A stretch of DNA of 51,597 nt, from the NCBI GenBank assembly GCA_030447445.1, contig JAUJOW010000003.1, positions 1 to 51,597 of the forward strand, in the 5' to 3' direction. Both the position numbers and the translations under genes were made by a program. Each line of letters opens with the position of its first letter. Positions within the stretch are counted from its first letter, which is position 1. The notes under the pieces were generated by a model. It was not told the origin of the DNA and searched no databases. It saw only the letters and a program-made list of their open reading frames with translations. The DNA is from Acidimicrobiales bacterium. GTDB taxonomy: Bacteria; Actinomycetota; Acidimicrobiia; Acidimicrobiales; Iamiaceae. This document shows positions 20,677 to 29,543 of this stretch, in pieces.

Positions 20677-22373
20677 CTACGGGATGGGATCGCCGTCGCC
20701 GGACTCCCACCACGGCACGATGGCGTCGAAGTCGTCGTCGCTGCCGCGCACCTCGCTCAGGATGAAGAACCCGTCGAACTCGTTGCTGACCGTCCACAAG
20801 ATGGTCGGCGACCCCTCGAACAGGTAGCACAACCGCCGGCCGGCGGCGAAGTCAGAGCTGGTGTACGTCGACTCACCGGGACAGCTCCCGTCGGGCGGGT
20901 TGTCCGGCGTCTGCCCCGAGCGGTCCCGGAGTTGGATGTAGGCCCCGTCCATCTGCTCTCTGGTGGCAAAGGCGTAGTAGATGGTCGATTCCACGCCAGG
21001 CACGTCGGGGAAGCACTGCAGGGTGCTCAGCTCACCCTCGAAGGCGTCGTTGATGTCGGTGCGGGCCCGGATGCAGGTGTCCCGGTAGTCCACCGAGATC
21101 GTGTCGAGCAGGGCCTGTTCCTGCACGGTGGGGTTGGGGAGGCTCTCGGGCTCGTCGGTCCGCCCCACCAGGTCCCGCCACCACTCGTACAGCGCCACCG
21201 AGTCCCCGTCGGTTCGACTGGCGGTGGCCGAGGTGACGGCGTCGTCGTCGGTCCAGGTGATGAACGTCTCGTCATCCTCGTTGTAGCAGGCAACCCTGCC
21301 GCGCTCCGATCCCGCCTCGTAGGTGTGGGCGACGTCGTCAGCGTCGCGGCAGTCCCCGGCGTCGGACTCTGCCGAGCTCTGGTCGACCTGATCCTCGTAG
21401 GCGGCGGTGAGATCCGACGGGGAATCGAACAGCGCGAACGACAGCTCGTCGACGTCGGGCACCGTGCACTGCACGGCCGCTCGCACCCCGTCCGTGCCGG
21501 CGGCGGGGCTCTCGTCGCGCTCGCAGTCGTCCCCGGCCGGGTCGGGCACCGTCGAGAGCAGCGCCGACTCGTCGTCGTCGGGGAACGGGGCCGGACCGGT
21601 GTCGGGGGTGGTGGACGGCTGCGATGTCGTCGTCGTCGAGTCGGTGCCGTCGCCGCCGTCGGCCTCCTCCCCGCCTCCATCCCCACCACTGAGGGCCAGG
21701 AAGATCCCGCCGGCCAGGAGCACCACGACGAGGGCCACCGCGCCCAGCACGAGCGGGAGGCGGTTGGGCTTCCCCGGCGGCGGCCCCCCGCCGCCCGCCG
21801 TCGGCGGGGGCGGTGGGGGCGGCCAGGACGGGGGGCCACCGGCCAGCGGCGCCGGGCCCTGGCCTGACACCGGTGGGTACCCACCACCGCTGACGGTGAG
21901 GCTCGGGTCCCCCTGGGGAGGCGGAGGAGTCGGCGGCGGTGGGGTTGGCGGGGGCGGGGCCCCCGAGGTCGACAGCGAGTGGACCTGTTCGCTGAGGCCG
22001 ACGATGCGGGACACATCGGCGGCGAGCTCACCGGCGGTCCGGTAGCGGTGTTGGGGCTCCTTGGCCATCGCCCGGACCACCACGCCGTCGAGCGGGGGGG
22101 GCAGCTTCGGGCGGGCAGCGGAGAGGTACGGGACCGGCTTGGTCAGGTTCAGGATCTCGAGGGCCACCTTGCGGCGGAGCTGGGGGCGGACGTCCTCGGC
22201 GAGGTAGACGGTGGAGAAGCCGCCGCGCTCGATGCGACGGACACCGTGCGGCGGAGCTGCGCGCGGACGTCCACCGCGCGGGAGACCGTCGAGCAGCCGC
22301 CGCGCTCCATCAGCCGCTCGATCCGGAAGGTGCCGAGCAGCGAGCCGGTTGGATCGCGACTGTCGAACACCAT
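20677..22373 (-). pseudogene. membrane Ser/Thr protein kinase with repeated N-lobe and deleted catalytic core
   Basis: An ATG at 22373 starts SLLGTFRIERLMERGGCSTV, a kinase glycine loop, then VDVRAQLRRTVSV. A second, better copy, ERGGFSTVYLAEDVRPQLRR, follows in a different frame. It is joined to KPVPYLSAARPKLPPPLDGV and VRAMAKEPQHRYRTAGELAA, which is subdomain XI at the end of a kinase. About 180 residues with the HRD, DFG and APE motifs are absent. After that come a Pro-rich linker, one membrane segment near residue 230 of that frame (LPLVLGAVALVVVLLAGGIF) and an extracellular domain of about 290 residues with several Cys. No kinase activity is possible as written. It may be a fossil, or an assembly collapse between repeats. 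Confidence 0.7.
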
Positions 22374-22532
22374 GGGCTCGTGGTCCCCCCGTCGTGGCCA
22401 CCGTCGTGGCGCAAGGAGTGTATCCGTGCCCATCGAGCGCCACCGGAGCGCACCCAGCGCACAGCTCTTACAGGTCCCGAAACTCGAGCGCCCCGATCTC
22501 GGGCGGCTGAGCGCCGCCGTATTGTGGGCGCC

Positions 22533-23018
22533 GTGGTCGACGCCGCCCCCCGCGAGCCCGCTTCCTGGCCGGCTCGCGGCCTCATGGCCGTCGGTTGGTC
22601 CGTCCTGGCCGTGGGCGCGCTCGGGGCGGTCGGGCGCATCGAGCACTTCGCCGGGCCCATCCCGTGGCCGGCGCTGGTCCGATGGAGCGTGGGCCTGGCT
22701 CTCGCCAACGACCTCGTGCTGGCCCCGATCGCCTGCCTCGTCGGTCTGGCGGTGGGTCGCCTCCTTCCCTGGTCGGCGAAGGGACCGGTGGCGGCCGGCC
22801 TCTTCGTGTCCGCCACCGTCACCGCCGTGGCCTGGCCGGCGTTGCGGGGCTACGGCCGCCGGCCAGGTGACCCGTCGGCGCTACCTGGCGACTACGGCCA
22901 GGGCCTGGCCGCCGTCCTCGTCACCGTCTGGGCGGCCGTGGCCGTGGGGGTGGCGTGGCGGGCGCTCAGCGGTCGAGTTGGGCGAACCAGCGCCCCTCGT
23001 CGCCCCACACGTCGCTGA
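22533..23018 (+). CDS. small integral membrane protein of unknown function
   Basis: About 161 residues from a GTG at 22533 (another GTG lies at 22524). Four hydrophobic segments are visible: GLMAVGWSVLAVGALGAVG, LANDLVLAPIACLVGLAVG, AGLFVSATVTAVAWPAL and LAAVLVTVWAAVAVGVAW. The arrangement suggests a four-helix membrane protein with short loops. I do not recognise a family. The last 53 bases overlap the end of the convergent transferase gene, so its C-terminal Arg-rich tail could be spurious. Confidence 0.6.
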   Translation: MVDAAPREPASWPARGLMAVGWSVLAVGALGAVGRIEHFAGPIPWPALVRWSVGLALANDLVLAPIACLVGLAVGRLLPWSAKGPVAAGLFVSATVTAVAWPALRGYGRRPGDPSALPGDYGQGLAAVLVTVWAAVAVGVAWRALSGRVGRTSAPRRPTRR

Positions 23019-24198
23019 CCTTCCAGCCGGTGGCGGTGGCGAGGGCATGGATGTCCTCGGCAGCGACCAACGACCAGTCGAACCAGGGCCCATGACGGCC
23101 ACCGGCCTCGACGCGCACGGTGAGCTGCACCGAGGGGCTGCCGGGGTCCCCGACCTCGACCAGTAGCCGGCCGGTGGGGCCGAGCAGCTCGGCCGCCCGC
23201 GCCAACAGCCGGGCAGGGTCACCGCCGATGCCGATGTTGCCGTCGAGCAGGAGGGCGCTTCCCCACCGTCCGCTGCCGGGGAGCGGCTCGAAGATGGAGC
23301 GCTCGAGCACGGTGGCCCCTCGGTCACGAGCGTGGCCCAGGGCGGCCGGTGACACGTCGACCCCGAGGACGGGAACCCCACGCTCGGCCAGCGCGACGAC
23401 GTGGCGGCCGGGACCGCACCCGAGGTCGACCACCGGCGCCACTGAGCGGGCCAGCAACGCTCGCTCGGCCGGCGTGGCCTCGTTGGTCCAACGGGTGACG
23501 TCCAGGGGGACCACCTCGCCGGTGGTGGCCCGCAGCACGGCAGTGTGCTCAGCGGCACGGTCACCGATGGCAGCGCCGACGAAGCCGAGGTCGAGGTCGG
23601 CGACGGCGGCGGCGAAGCGGGTGTCGGGAGCCATCCCGGCGACGGCCAGGGCGTCGGCGATGGAGTCGACATCCCGCTGGGGGGCCAGGGCCTCGACGGT
23701 GAGACCGAGGGCGACGCAACGCCGACGCTGGAGCTCCCCGGTGTCGGGCCGGCTCATCGGCACCGGCGCGAACAGCGCCGGGGGGGCCGACCGCAGGGCG
23801 ATGGCCCACCAGCCGCCGTCGGTGGCCGGACCGAGCAGGCACTCGGCGCCGTCGTCGAGGCGGTCGAGGGCGGCGGCGAGGATGGCGCTCGTCACCTGGG
23901 GGGTGTCCATGCCGATCTGCAGGCCGGGTCCTCCCGCGTCGGCCCAGGCGGCGTCGAGGCGGGCCCCGAAGCTGTCGCCCCGCTGGGCCACGATCTCGAC
24001 GCCGGCCGGGAGCCAGGGCCCCGGTGGGCCCTCGAGGGCGAGCACGCAGCGGTCGGCCCCGGCATCCAGCGCCGCCGTCAAGGTGTCGGCCAGGGCCGCC
24101 TCGGCCAGGTGGGCGGCCTGCTCGGCGCTGCAAGGCGGGCACAGCCGGGTCTTCACCCGGCCCGGGACGGGCGCCTGGGCCATGACCAGCACGTGCAT
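22966..24198 (-). CDS. fusion of DUF2064 (glycosyltransferase-like) and class I SAM methyltransferase
   Basis: A 410-residue protein from an ATG at 24198. Residues 1-200 form a DUF2064/TIGR04282 domain related to nucleotidyl- and glycosyl-transferases: VLVMAQAPVPGRVKTRLCP, FGARLDAAWADAGG and LLGPATDGGWWAIALR. Residues about 230-410 form a methyltransferase: PVVDLGCGPGRHVVALAERG is SAM motif I, GVDVSPAALGHARDRGA follows, and RLLVEVGDPG is later. DUF2064 proteins are often annotated as radical-SAM/selenodomain-associated transferases. The reaction is unknown. The open frame extends upstream to 24384 but that part is antisense to the next gene. Confidence 0.8.
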   Translation of the reverse strand: MHVLVMAQAPVPGRVKTRLCPPCSAEQAAHLAEAALADTLTAALDAGADRCVLALEGPPGPWLPAGVEIVAQRGDSFGARLDAAWADAGGPGLQIGMDTPQVTSAILAAALDRLDDGAECLLGPATDGGWWAIALRSAPPALFAPVPMSRPDTGELQRRRCVALGLTVEALAPQRDVDSIADALAVAGMAPDTRFAAAVADLDLGFVGAAIGDRAAEHTAVLRATTGEVVPLDVTRWTNEATPAERALLARSVAPVVDLGCGPGRHVVALAERGVPVLGVDVSPAALGHARDRGATVLERSIFEPLPGSGRWGSALLLDGNIGIGGDPARLLARAAELLGPTGRLLVEVGDPGSPSVQLTVRVEAGGRHGPWFDWSLVAAEDIHALATATGWKVSDVWGDEGRWFAQLDR

Positions 24199-24245
24199 GT
24201 CGGCGACCGTACGACCCGACCCGGTCGCCTCGTACTGTCGCTCCG

Positions 24246-25589
24246 ATGCCCGGCCCTGCCACCGGCCCCGCCTGTTGGCTGTCCTGGGCGGGCTCGGCCG
24301 GTTGGGTGGCACTGGTGGCGGTGGCCACCGTGTGGGGCAGCGACCTGGCCGAGCGCCGCCCCGAGATGCGCATCGGGGCGCCACCGTTCACCGGCCAGTG
24401 GAACGCCATCGACAGGCCGGCCATCGGTCCCGCAGTGGCCGTGGCCCTGGGAGTGGTGGTGCTCGGCCCGTTCCTGGCTCGCCGGGCGCCGTGGCGGGTC
24501 CTGCTCGCCGGGGCCGCCGGGCTGGCCGTGGCCTGGCTCCTGGCCCTCAACCACGTCGACGGCCCCGACGCCCTCGAACGGCCGCTCACCACCCGCTACG
24601 AGTACCTCGCCGGCGTGGCCGACGTCGAAGCCCTCGGACCCGTCGACTACCTCGACAGCTTCACCGACCGCATCGGTGACTACCCCACCCACGTCCGGGG
24701 TCACCCGCCGGGGGTGGTGGTGGCCCTGTGGGCGGCGGGCCGCACCGGTCTCGATCGGCTCGACGTCGCCGTCACCCTCGTGCTCGCCGGTTGGGGAGCG
24801 GCGATGGTCGCCACCCTGGTGGCCCTGCGGGACCTCGCCGGTGAGGCCGCTGCCCGGCGGGCCGCTCCGGTCCTCGCGCTCGCCCCGGGGGCGGTGTGGG
24901 CGGGGACGTCGGTCGACGCCTTCTACACGGGGCTGACCGCCGTCGGCATCGCCTCCCTCGTGGTGGCCACCGGCGTCGACCCCGCCGGTCGCTCCGGCGG
25001 TTCATCGGGCCGGCGGGCCGACCTCCTCGCCGCTGGTGGCGGCGCCGTGCTCGGTGTGGCCCTGCTGTGCTCCTACGGCACGCTGGCGGCGTTGGCCATC
25101 CCGGTGACCGTCGCCCTGCTGCGCCGACGGGTTCGGCCGCTCGTGGTGTCTGCGGTGGTCGCTACCGCCGTGCTCGCCGTCGCTGCCGCCGCCGGGTTCT
25201 GGTGGCTCGACGGTCTCCGCACCACCCGAGACCAGTACGAGCTGGGGTATGCGTCGCTGCGACCGTACGGCTACTGGGTGGTGGGCAGCCTGGCCGCCGT
25301 GGCCGTGGCCACGGGGCCGGTGCTCGGCGCCGGCGTGGCCCGGCTCGGGCGGCGGGCGGGCCTCGGGTGCGGCCTTCTCGTCGGAGCTCTGGTGGCCGTC
25401 GCCGCCGCCGATGTCTCCGGTCTGGCCAAGGGCGAGGTGGAGCGGATCTGGCTGGTGTTCGTGCCGTGGCTGGCCACCGCCGCCGCCCTCGTCCCCGCCG
25501 GCCGCCACGACCTCGGCACCCGAGCGTGGGTGACGGCTCAGGCGGCGACCGCCATCGGAATCCAGGTCGCCCTCCGCTCCCCGTGGTGA
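24246..25589 (+). CDS. multi-spanning membrane protein, probable GT-C glycosyltransferase
   Basis: A 447-residue protein with about ten hydrophobic segments, such as GPAVAVALGVVVLGPFLA, VLLAGAAGLAVAWLLAL and LVVSAVVATAVLAVAAAAG. A polar first loop contains DYLDSFTDRIGDYPTHVRGH, ending in PPG. Loop acidic residues followed by HPPG are typical of GT-C enzymes that use polyprenyl-phosphate sugars on the outer face of the membrane. No donor or acceptor can be named. It diverges from the DUF2064 gene across a 47-bp gap and converges on glnII. Confidence 0.6.
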   Translation: MPGPATGPACWLSWAGSAGWVALVAVATVWGSDLAERRPEMRIGAPPFTGQWNAIDRPAIGPAVAVALGVVVLGPFLARRAPWRVLLAGAAGLAVAWLLALNHVDGPDALERPLTTRYEYLAGVADVEALGPVDYLDSFTDRIGDYPTHVRGHPPGVVVALWAAGRTGLDRLDVAVTLVLAGWGAAMVATLVALRDLAGEAAARRAAPVLALAPGAVWAGTSVDAFYTGLTAVGIASLVVATGVDPAGRSGGSSGRRADLLAAGGGAVLGVALLCSYGTLAALAIPVTVALLRRRVRPLVVSAVVATAVLAVAAAAGFWWLDGLRTTRDQYELGYASLRPYGYWVVGSLAAVAVATGPVLGAGVARLGRRAGLGCGLLVGALVAVAAADVSGLAKGEVERIWLVFVPWLATAAALVPAGRHDLGTRAWVTAQAATAIGIQVALRSPW

Positions 25590-25602
25590 ACGGGGCCGAC
25601 GG

Positions 25603-26604
25603 CTACCGGGCCAGAGCGGAGCACACGGTGTCGGTGATCAGCCGGGCGACCATGTAGGGGTCCATGTTGGCGTTGGGGCGACGGTCCTCGATGTAGCCCT
25701 TCTTGTCCAACGCCACCTGCCACGGGATCCGCACCGAGGCACCACGGTCGGAGACGCCGTAGTTGAACTCGGTCCACGGGGCGGTCTCGTGCATGCCGGT
25801 GAGACGGTGCTCGATGTCGGCGCCGTAGGCGGCGACGTGCTCCTCCGCCTTCTCGCCGAGCGCGTCGCAGGCGGCGATGATCGGGTCGTAGCCCTCCCTC
25901 ATGGCGATGGTCGAGAAGTTGGTGTGGGCCCCGGCGCCGTTCCAGTCACCCTTCACCGGCTTGGGGTCGAGGGTGGCGGAGATGCCGAAGTCCTCACCCA
26001 CCCGGTACAGCAGCCAGCGGGCCAACCAGAGCTGGTCGGCCACCTCCACGGGCGGCAGCGGCCCCACCTGGAACTCCCACTGGCCCACCATCACCTCGGC
26101 GTTGATGCCCGAGATCGAGATGCCGGCCTCGAGGCAGGCGTTCAGGTGGGCCTCGACCACCGGACGGCCGTAGATCTCGTCGTCGCCGACCCCGCAGTAG
26201 TAGCCGCCCTGCGGCGCCGGGAACCCGAACTGGGGAAAGCCGTAGGGGCGGCCGTCCTTCAAGAAGGTGTACTCCTGCTCGATGCCGAAGAGCGGCTCCT
26301 GGTCGGCGAAGCGCTCGGCCACCGCCATACAGGCCCGGCGGGTGTTGGACCGGTGCGGGGTCATGTCGATGTCGAGCACCTCGCACAGCACGAGCACGTC
26401 GTCCCCGCCCCGGATCGGGTCCGGCACCGACTTCACCGGCTGCAGCACGCAGTCGGACTGATCACCGGGCGCCTGGTTGGTGCTGGAGCCGTCGAACCCC
26501 CAGATGGGAAGCTCGGCGCCGTCGGCGAGGATCTTGGTCTTCGAGCGCAGCTTCGCCGTCGGCTCGGTGCCGTCGATCCAGATGTACTCAGCCTTGTACG
26601 CCAC
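25603..26604 (-). CDS. glnII: glutamine synthetase type II (GlnII)
   Basis: A 333-residue eukaryotic-type glutamine synthetase. Landmarks are AEYIWIDGTEPTAKLRSKTK and LPIWGFDGSSTNQAPGDQSD, then LFGIEQEYTFLKDGRPYGF, VMVGQWEFQVGPLPP, KPVKGDWNGAGAHTNFSTIA and DRGASVRIPWQVALDKKGYI. Unlike type I it is not adenylylated. It makes glutamine, usually under nitrogen limitation. The GTG at 26604 faces a divergent glnA across 148 bp that contain a four-part GlnR-like element, so expression is probably GlnR-dependent. Confidence 0.97.
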   Translation of the reverse strand: MAYKAEYIWIDGTEPTAKLRSKTKILADGAELPIWGFDGSSTNQAPGDQSDCVLQPVKSVPDPIRGGDDVLVLCEVLDIDMTPHRSNTRRACMAVAERFADQEPLFGIEQEYTFLKDGRPYGFPQFGFPAPQGGYYCGVGDDEIYGRPVVEAHLNACLEAGISISGINAEVMVGQWEFQVGPLPPVEVADQLWLARWLLYRVGEDFGISATLDPKPVKGDWNGAGAHTNFSTIAMREGYDPIIAACDALGEKAEEHVAAYGADIEHRLTGMHETAPWTEFNYGVSDRGASVRIPWQVALDKKGYIEDRRPNANMDPYMVARLITDTVCSALAR

Positions 26605-26662
26605 GGGGTGATCTCCTCGGTCGGGTCGTTCGGTGGGGACCAGCGCACGCTGGCAGGGAGCG

Positions 26663-26701
26663 GTTTCTCGGCCGTTTCCCGATTGTGAACGCTGTGTGAA
26701 C
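26663..26701. promoter_or_regulatory. GlnR-box-like element, four half-sites at 11-bp spacing
   Basis: Half-sites GTTTC (26663), GTTTC (26674), GTGAAC (26685) and GTGAAC (26696) start exactly 11 bp apart. On the other strand they read GTTCAC-n5-GTTCAC-n6-GAAAC-n6-GAAAC. This is close to the actinobacterial GlnR consensus of alternating GTnAC and GAAAC half-sites with 11-bp period. It lies between divergent glnII and glnA, with glnR encoded downstream of glnA. One tandem site could control both promoters. Confidence 0.8.
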
Positions 26702-26752
26702 CGGGCCCGAGACCCCGGTGGGCCGGGCCGTTCACGATGCCATCATGGCGCG

Positions 26753-28088
26753 GTGGAGCCCCAGAACCAGTACGTGCTGCGCACCGTCGAGGAACGGGGC
26801 GTGCGCCTCGTCCGCCTCTGGTTCACCGACGTGGTGGGGCAGCTCAAGTCCTTCGCCATCTCCCCGGCCGAGCTCGAGAACGCCTTCGAGGAGGGGATGC
26901 ACTTCGACGGGTCGTCCATCGACGGGTTCAGCCGCGTCCAGGAGAGCGACGTCCTGGCCAAGCCCGACCCGAGCACCTTCGAGCTGCTCCCCTGGTCGGA
27001 GAACGACGAGACATCGGCCCGGATGTTCTGCGACATCTCGAACCTCGACGGCTCCCCGTTCGAGGGCGACCCCCGCCACGTGCTCAAGCGCAACCTCGAC
27101 CGGGCGCGCGAGCGCGGCTTCTCGTTCTACGTCGCCCCCGAGATGGAGTTCTTCTACTTCGCCGACGGTGACCCGTCCTCGCCGCCCATCCCGCTCGACA
27201 CGGGCAGCTACTTCGACCTCACCACCGCCGACGTGGCCAGCGACCTGCGAAAGCGCACCATCCACACCCTCGAGGCCCTGGGCATCCCTGTCGAGTACTC
27301 GTTCCACGAGGACAGCCCCAGCCAGCACGAGATCGACCTCCGCTACACCGGCGCGCTGAGCATGGCCGACAACGTCATGACCTTCAGGTTGGTGGTGCGG
27401 GAGATCGCCATGGAGCGAGGCTTCTACGCCACCTTCATGCCCAAGCCGTTGCCGGGCGTCCAGGGCTCGGGCATGCACACCCACCTGTCGCTGTTCGAGG
27501 GCGACACCAACGCCTTCAGCGATCCCGCCGACCCCTACCGGATGTCGAAGGTGGGCCGGGCGTTCGTGGCCGGGTTGCTCCACCACGCTCCCGAGATCAC
27601 CGCCGTGACCAACCAGCTCGTCAACTCCTACAAGCGGCTCATCGTGGGCACCGAGGCGCCGGCCCACGTGAGCTGGGCGCCGCAACAACCGCTCGGCCCT
27701 GGTGCGGGTGCCGGTGGCCAAGGCCGGCAAGGAGTCCTCGGTGCGCATCGAGTACCGGGCTCCCGACCCGGCCTGCAACCCCTACCTCGCCTTCTCGCTG
27801 CTGCTGGCGGCCGGCCTGAAGGGCCTCGAGGAGGGCTACGAGCTCCCGCCCGAGGCCACCAGCAACGTGTTCGCCCTCACGCCGGCCGAGCGGGCCGCCG
27901 AAGGCATGCGCGAGCTGCCCCAGTCGTTGGCCGGCGCGCTCGACGCCATGGAGGGGTCAGAGCTGGTCGCCGAGGCCCTCGGGGAGCACATCTTCGAGTG
28001 GTTCCTGCGCAACAAGCGCCGGGAGTGGGCCGACTACAAGGCCCAGGTCACCCCGTTCGAGCTGAGCCGCTACCTGCCAGCATGGTGA
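26753..28088 (+). CDS. glnA: second type I glutamine synthetase, frameshifted at one point
   Basis: From a GTG at 26753, [20 protein letters not shown] leads into [55 protein letters not shown] and [19 protein letters not shown]. At about 27678 two bases appear to be lost (GCGCGCCGC read as GCGCCGC). The next frame then gives [18 protein letters not shown] (spanning the junction), [20 protein letters not shown] and a normal end at 28088. The adenylylation-site region reads [11 protein letters not shown], with Phe instead of Tyr, so this is an unadenylylated alpha-like enzyme. Repaired length is about 445 residues. No clear Shine-Dalgarno precedes the GTG, so a leaderless mRNA is possible. Confidence 0.9.
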
Positions 28089-28767
28089 CGATGGAGCCGT
28101 TGCTCGTCCACCCCGACCCACCGCCGCCCGAGCTGGTGCAGTGCCTCGACCTCGGCGGGTACCGGTGGAAGGCGGTGGGCGAGGAGTCGGCGGCGCTGCG
28201 CCTCGAGCCCGACGCCGGCTGGGGCGGAGCCGTGCTCGTGGTGGGCGACGACCCCGAGCTGGCCTTCAACCTGTGCCGGTCCCTCCGCAAGCGGGACATG
28301 CCCCTCGAGCCGCTGATGCTCCTGGTGAGCGGCGCCCGCCTCCACCTCCTCACCCTGCGCGAGGAGCTCTACGACGACTTCTGCCTGCACCCGTTCCACC
28401 CCGCGAGCTCGAGGCCCGCCTGCGCCACCTGTTCTGGCGCACCGGCTCGGGCACCGCACCCGAGCTGGTCGAGTACGCCGGCCTCGTGCTCAACCTGGAG
28501 ACCTACCAGGCCGTCATCGACGGTCGCCCCCTCGACCTGACCTACATGGAGTACGAGCTCCTCAAGTTCCTGGCGCAGCACCCGGGCCGGGTGTTCACCC
28601 GCGAGACGTTGCTCAGCCGGGTGTGGGGCTATGAGTACTACGGCGGGGCCCGCACCGTCGACGTCCACATCCGCCGGTTGCGGGCCAAGCTCGGCGAGGA
28701 GCACGCCAGCCTGATCTCGACGGTCCGGTCGGTCGGTTACCGCTTCGGCCAGTCCCGCTGGGGCTGA
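28082..28767 (+). CDS. glnR: GlnR-like OmpR-family nitrogen regulator, frameshifted
   Basis: The gene starts over the glnA stop (ATG 28082 or GTG 28085). The first about 105 residues look like a degenerate receiver, with [20 protein letters not shown] and [10 protein letters not shown] but no clear phosphorylation Asp context. One C is missing in the run near 28398-28402; the next frame continues [17 protein letters not shown]. The winged helix follows: [55 protein letters not shown] and [10 protein letters not shown]. These match GlnR of actinobacteria, the orphan regulator of nitrogen genes. Its place after glnA and beside a GlnR-like box supports the name. The frameshift is probably a sequence error. 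Confidence 0.85.
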
Positions 28768-28773
28768 GGGCCC

Positions 28774-28815
28774 GGATCAGACGACCCCGATCAGACGACC
28801 CGGATCAGACGACCC
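28774..28815. repeat. three 14-bp tandem repeats over the csp stop codon
   Basis: GGATCAGACGACCC, CGATCAGACGACCC and GGATCAGACGACCC lie head to tail, differing at one base. The third unit holds the minus-strand stop codon and last Val codons of the cold-shock gene. The other two fill the gap to glnR. The array sits exactly where two convergent genes meet. Confidence 0.85.
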
Positions 28816-29011
28816 GGACGTTCTGGGCCTGGTCGCCCTTGCCGCTCTGGCCCTGGGCGAGGTCGAACTCGACCCGCTGGCCCTCCTCGAGGGTCCTGAA
28901 GCCGTTCGAGTCGATGGCCGAGAAGTGGACGAAGACGTCATCGCCGCCCTCCCTGGCGATGAACCCGTAGCCCTTCTCGGCGCTGAACCACTTGACGGTA
29001 CCGGTGGGCAT
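28805..29011 (-). CDS. cold-shock protein (CspA family)
   Basis: A 68-residue OB-fold nucleic-acid-binding protein: [20 protein letters not shown] with RNP1, [20 protein letters not shown] with RNP2, and an end [20 protein letters not shown]. Such proteins act as RNA chaperones in the cytoplasm. An AGGAAGGGG site precedes the ATG at 29011. It converges on glnR, and its stop codon lies in a 14-bp tandem array. Confidence 0.96.
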   Translation of the reverse strand: MPTGTVKWFSAEKGYGFIAREGGDDVFVHFSAIDSNGFRTLEEGQRVEFDLAQGQSGKGDQAQNVRVV

Positions 29012-29026
29012 GCTCGCCCCTTCCTG

Positions 29027-29185
29027 TCAGACGTTGAGGTCGACGAGCTCGCTCCCCTGGTGGTCGGCCTCCGCCGAGTCCTTGAGGGCCCAGCCGAGGA
29101 TGGCGGCCACGACGGCCCCGCTCATGATCACGGTCACCGGGATGACCACCACGAGCACCACCACCATCACGATCGCGCCGCTCAC
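29027..29185 (-). CDS. tiny membrane protein (about 52 residues)
   Basis: The minus strand from a GTG at 29185 reads SGAIVMVVVLVVVIPVTVIM, then SGAVVAAILGWALKDSAEAD and a short acidic tail ending NV before TGA at 29029-29027. One or two adjacent hydrophobic segments with an acidic C-terminal tail suggest a single-span or hairpin membrane protein. It sits between ridA and csp on the same strand with gaps of 7 and 15 bases. I do not recognise a family. Internal ATG and GTG codons make the exact start uncertain. Confidence 0.6.
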   Translation of the reverse strand: MSGAIVMVVVLVVVIPVTVIMSGAVVAAILGWALKDSAEADHQGSELVDLNV

Positions 29186-29192
29186 GGGACCA

Positions 29193-29543
29193 TCATGCCA
29201 GGTGGGCCCAGGCCTCGATCTCGACCAGGGCCCCGAGGGGCAGCTCGGCGGCCACGATGGCCGACCGGGCCGGCCGGGGCTCGGGGAAGGCAGTGGCGTA
29301 CAGCTCGTTCATGCGGCCGTAGTCGTTGAGGTGGCGGAGGAAGACGGTGGTCTTTACCACGTCGGCCATGGTGGCGCCGGCCTCGGCGAGACGGGCCTCG
29401 AGGTTGGCCAGGACCTGCCGCAGCTCGGCGTCGAACCCGCCGGCGACGAGCACCCCCTCGACCATCCCCACCTGGCCCGACACGATCACCCAGTCACCGG
29501 CCCGCACCACCGGTGTGTACGGCAGGCCGGTGGGGTTGTTCAT
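29193..29543 (-). CDS. RidA/YjgF-family protein
   Basis: A 116-residue protein with YTPVVRAGDWVIVSGQVGMV, then LRQVLANLEARLAEAGATMA, DVVKTTVFLRHLNDYGRMNE and a final ARSAIVAAELPLGALVEIEA. The Arg in ARSAI is the residue that holds the imine substrate in RidA enzymes, which hydrolyse reactive enamines/imines. The ATG at 29543 overlaps the stop of the molybdoenzyme-like gene (ATGA), implying co-translation and perhaps a shared catabolic task. Confidence 0.92.
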   Translation of the reverse strand: MNNPTGLPYTPVVRAGDWVIVSGQVGMVEGVLVAGGFDAELRQVLANLEARLAEAGATMADVVKTTVFLRHLNDYGRMNELYATAFPEPRPARSAIVAAELPLGALVEIEAWAHLA

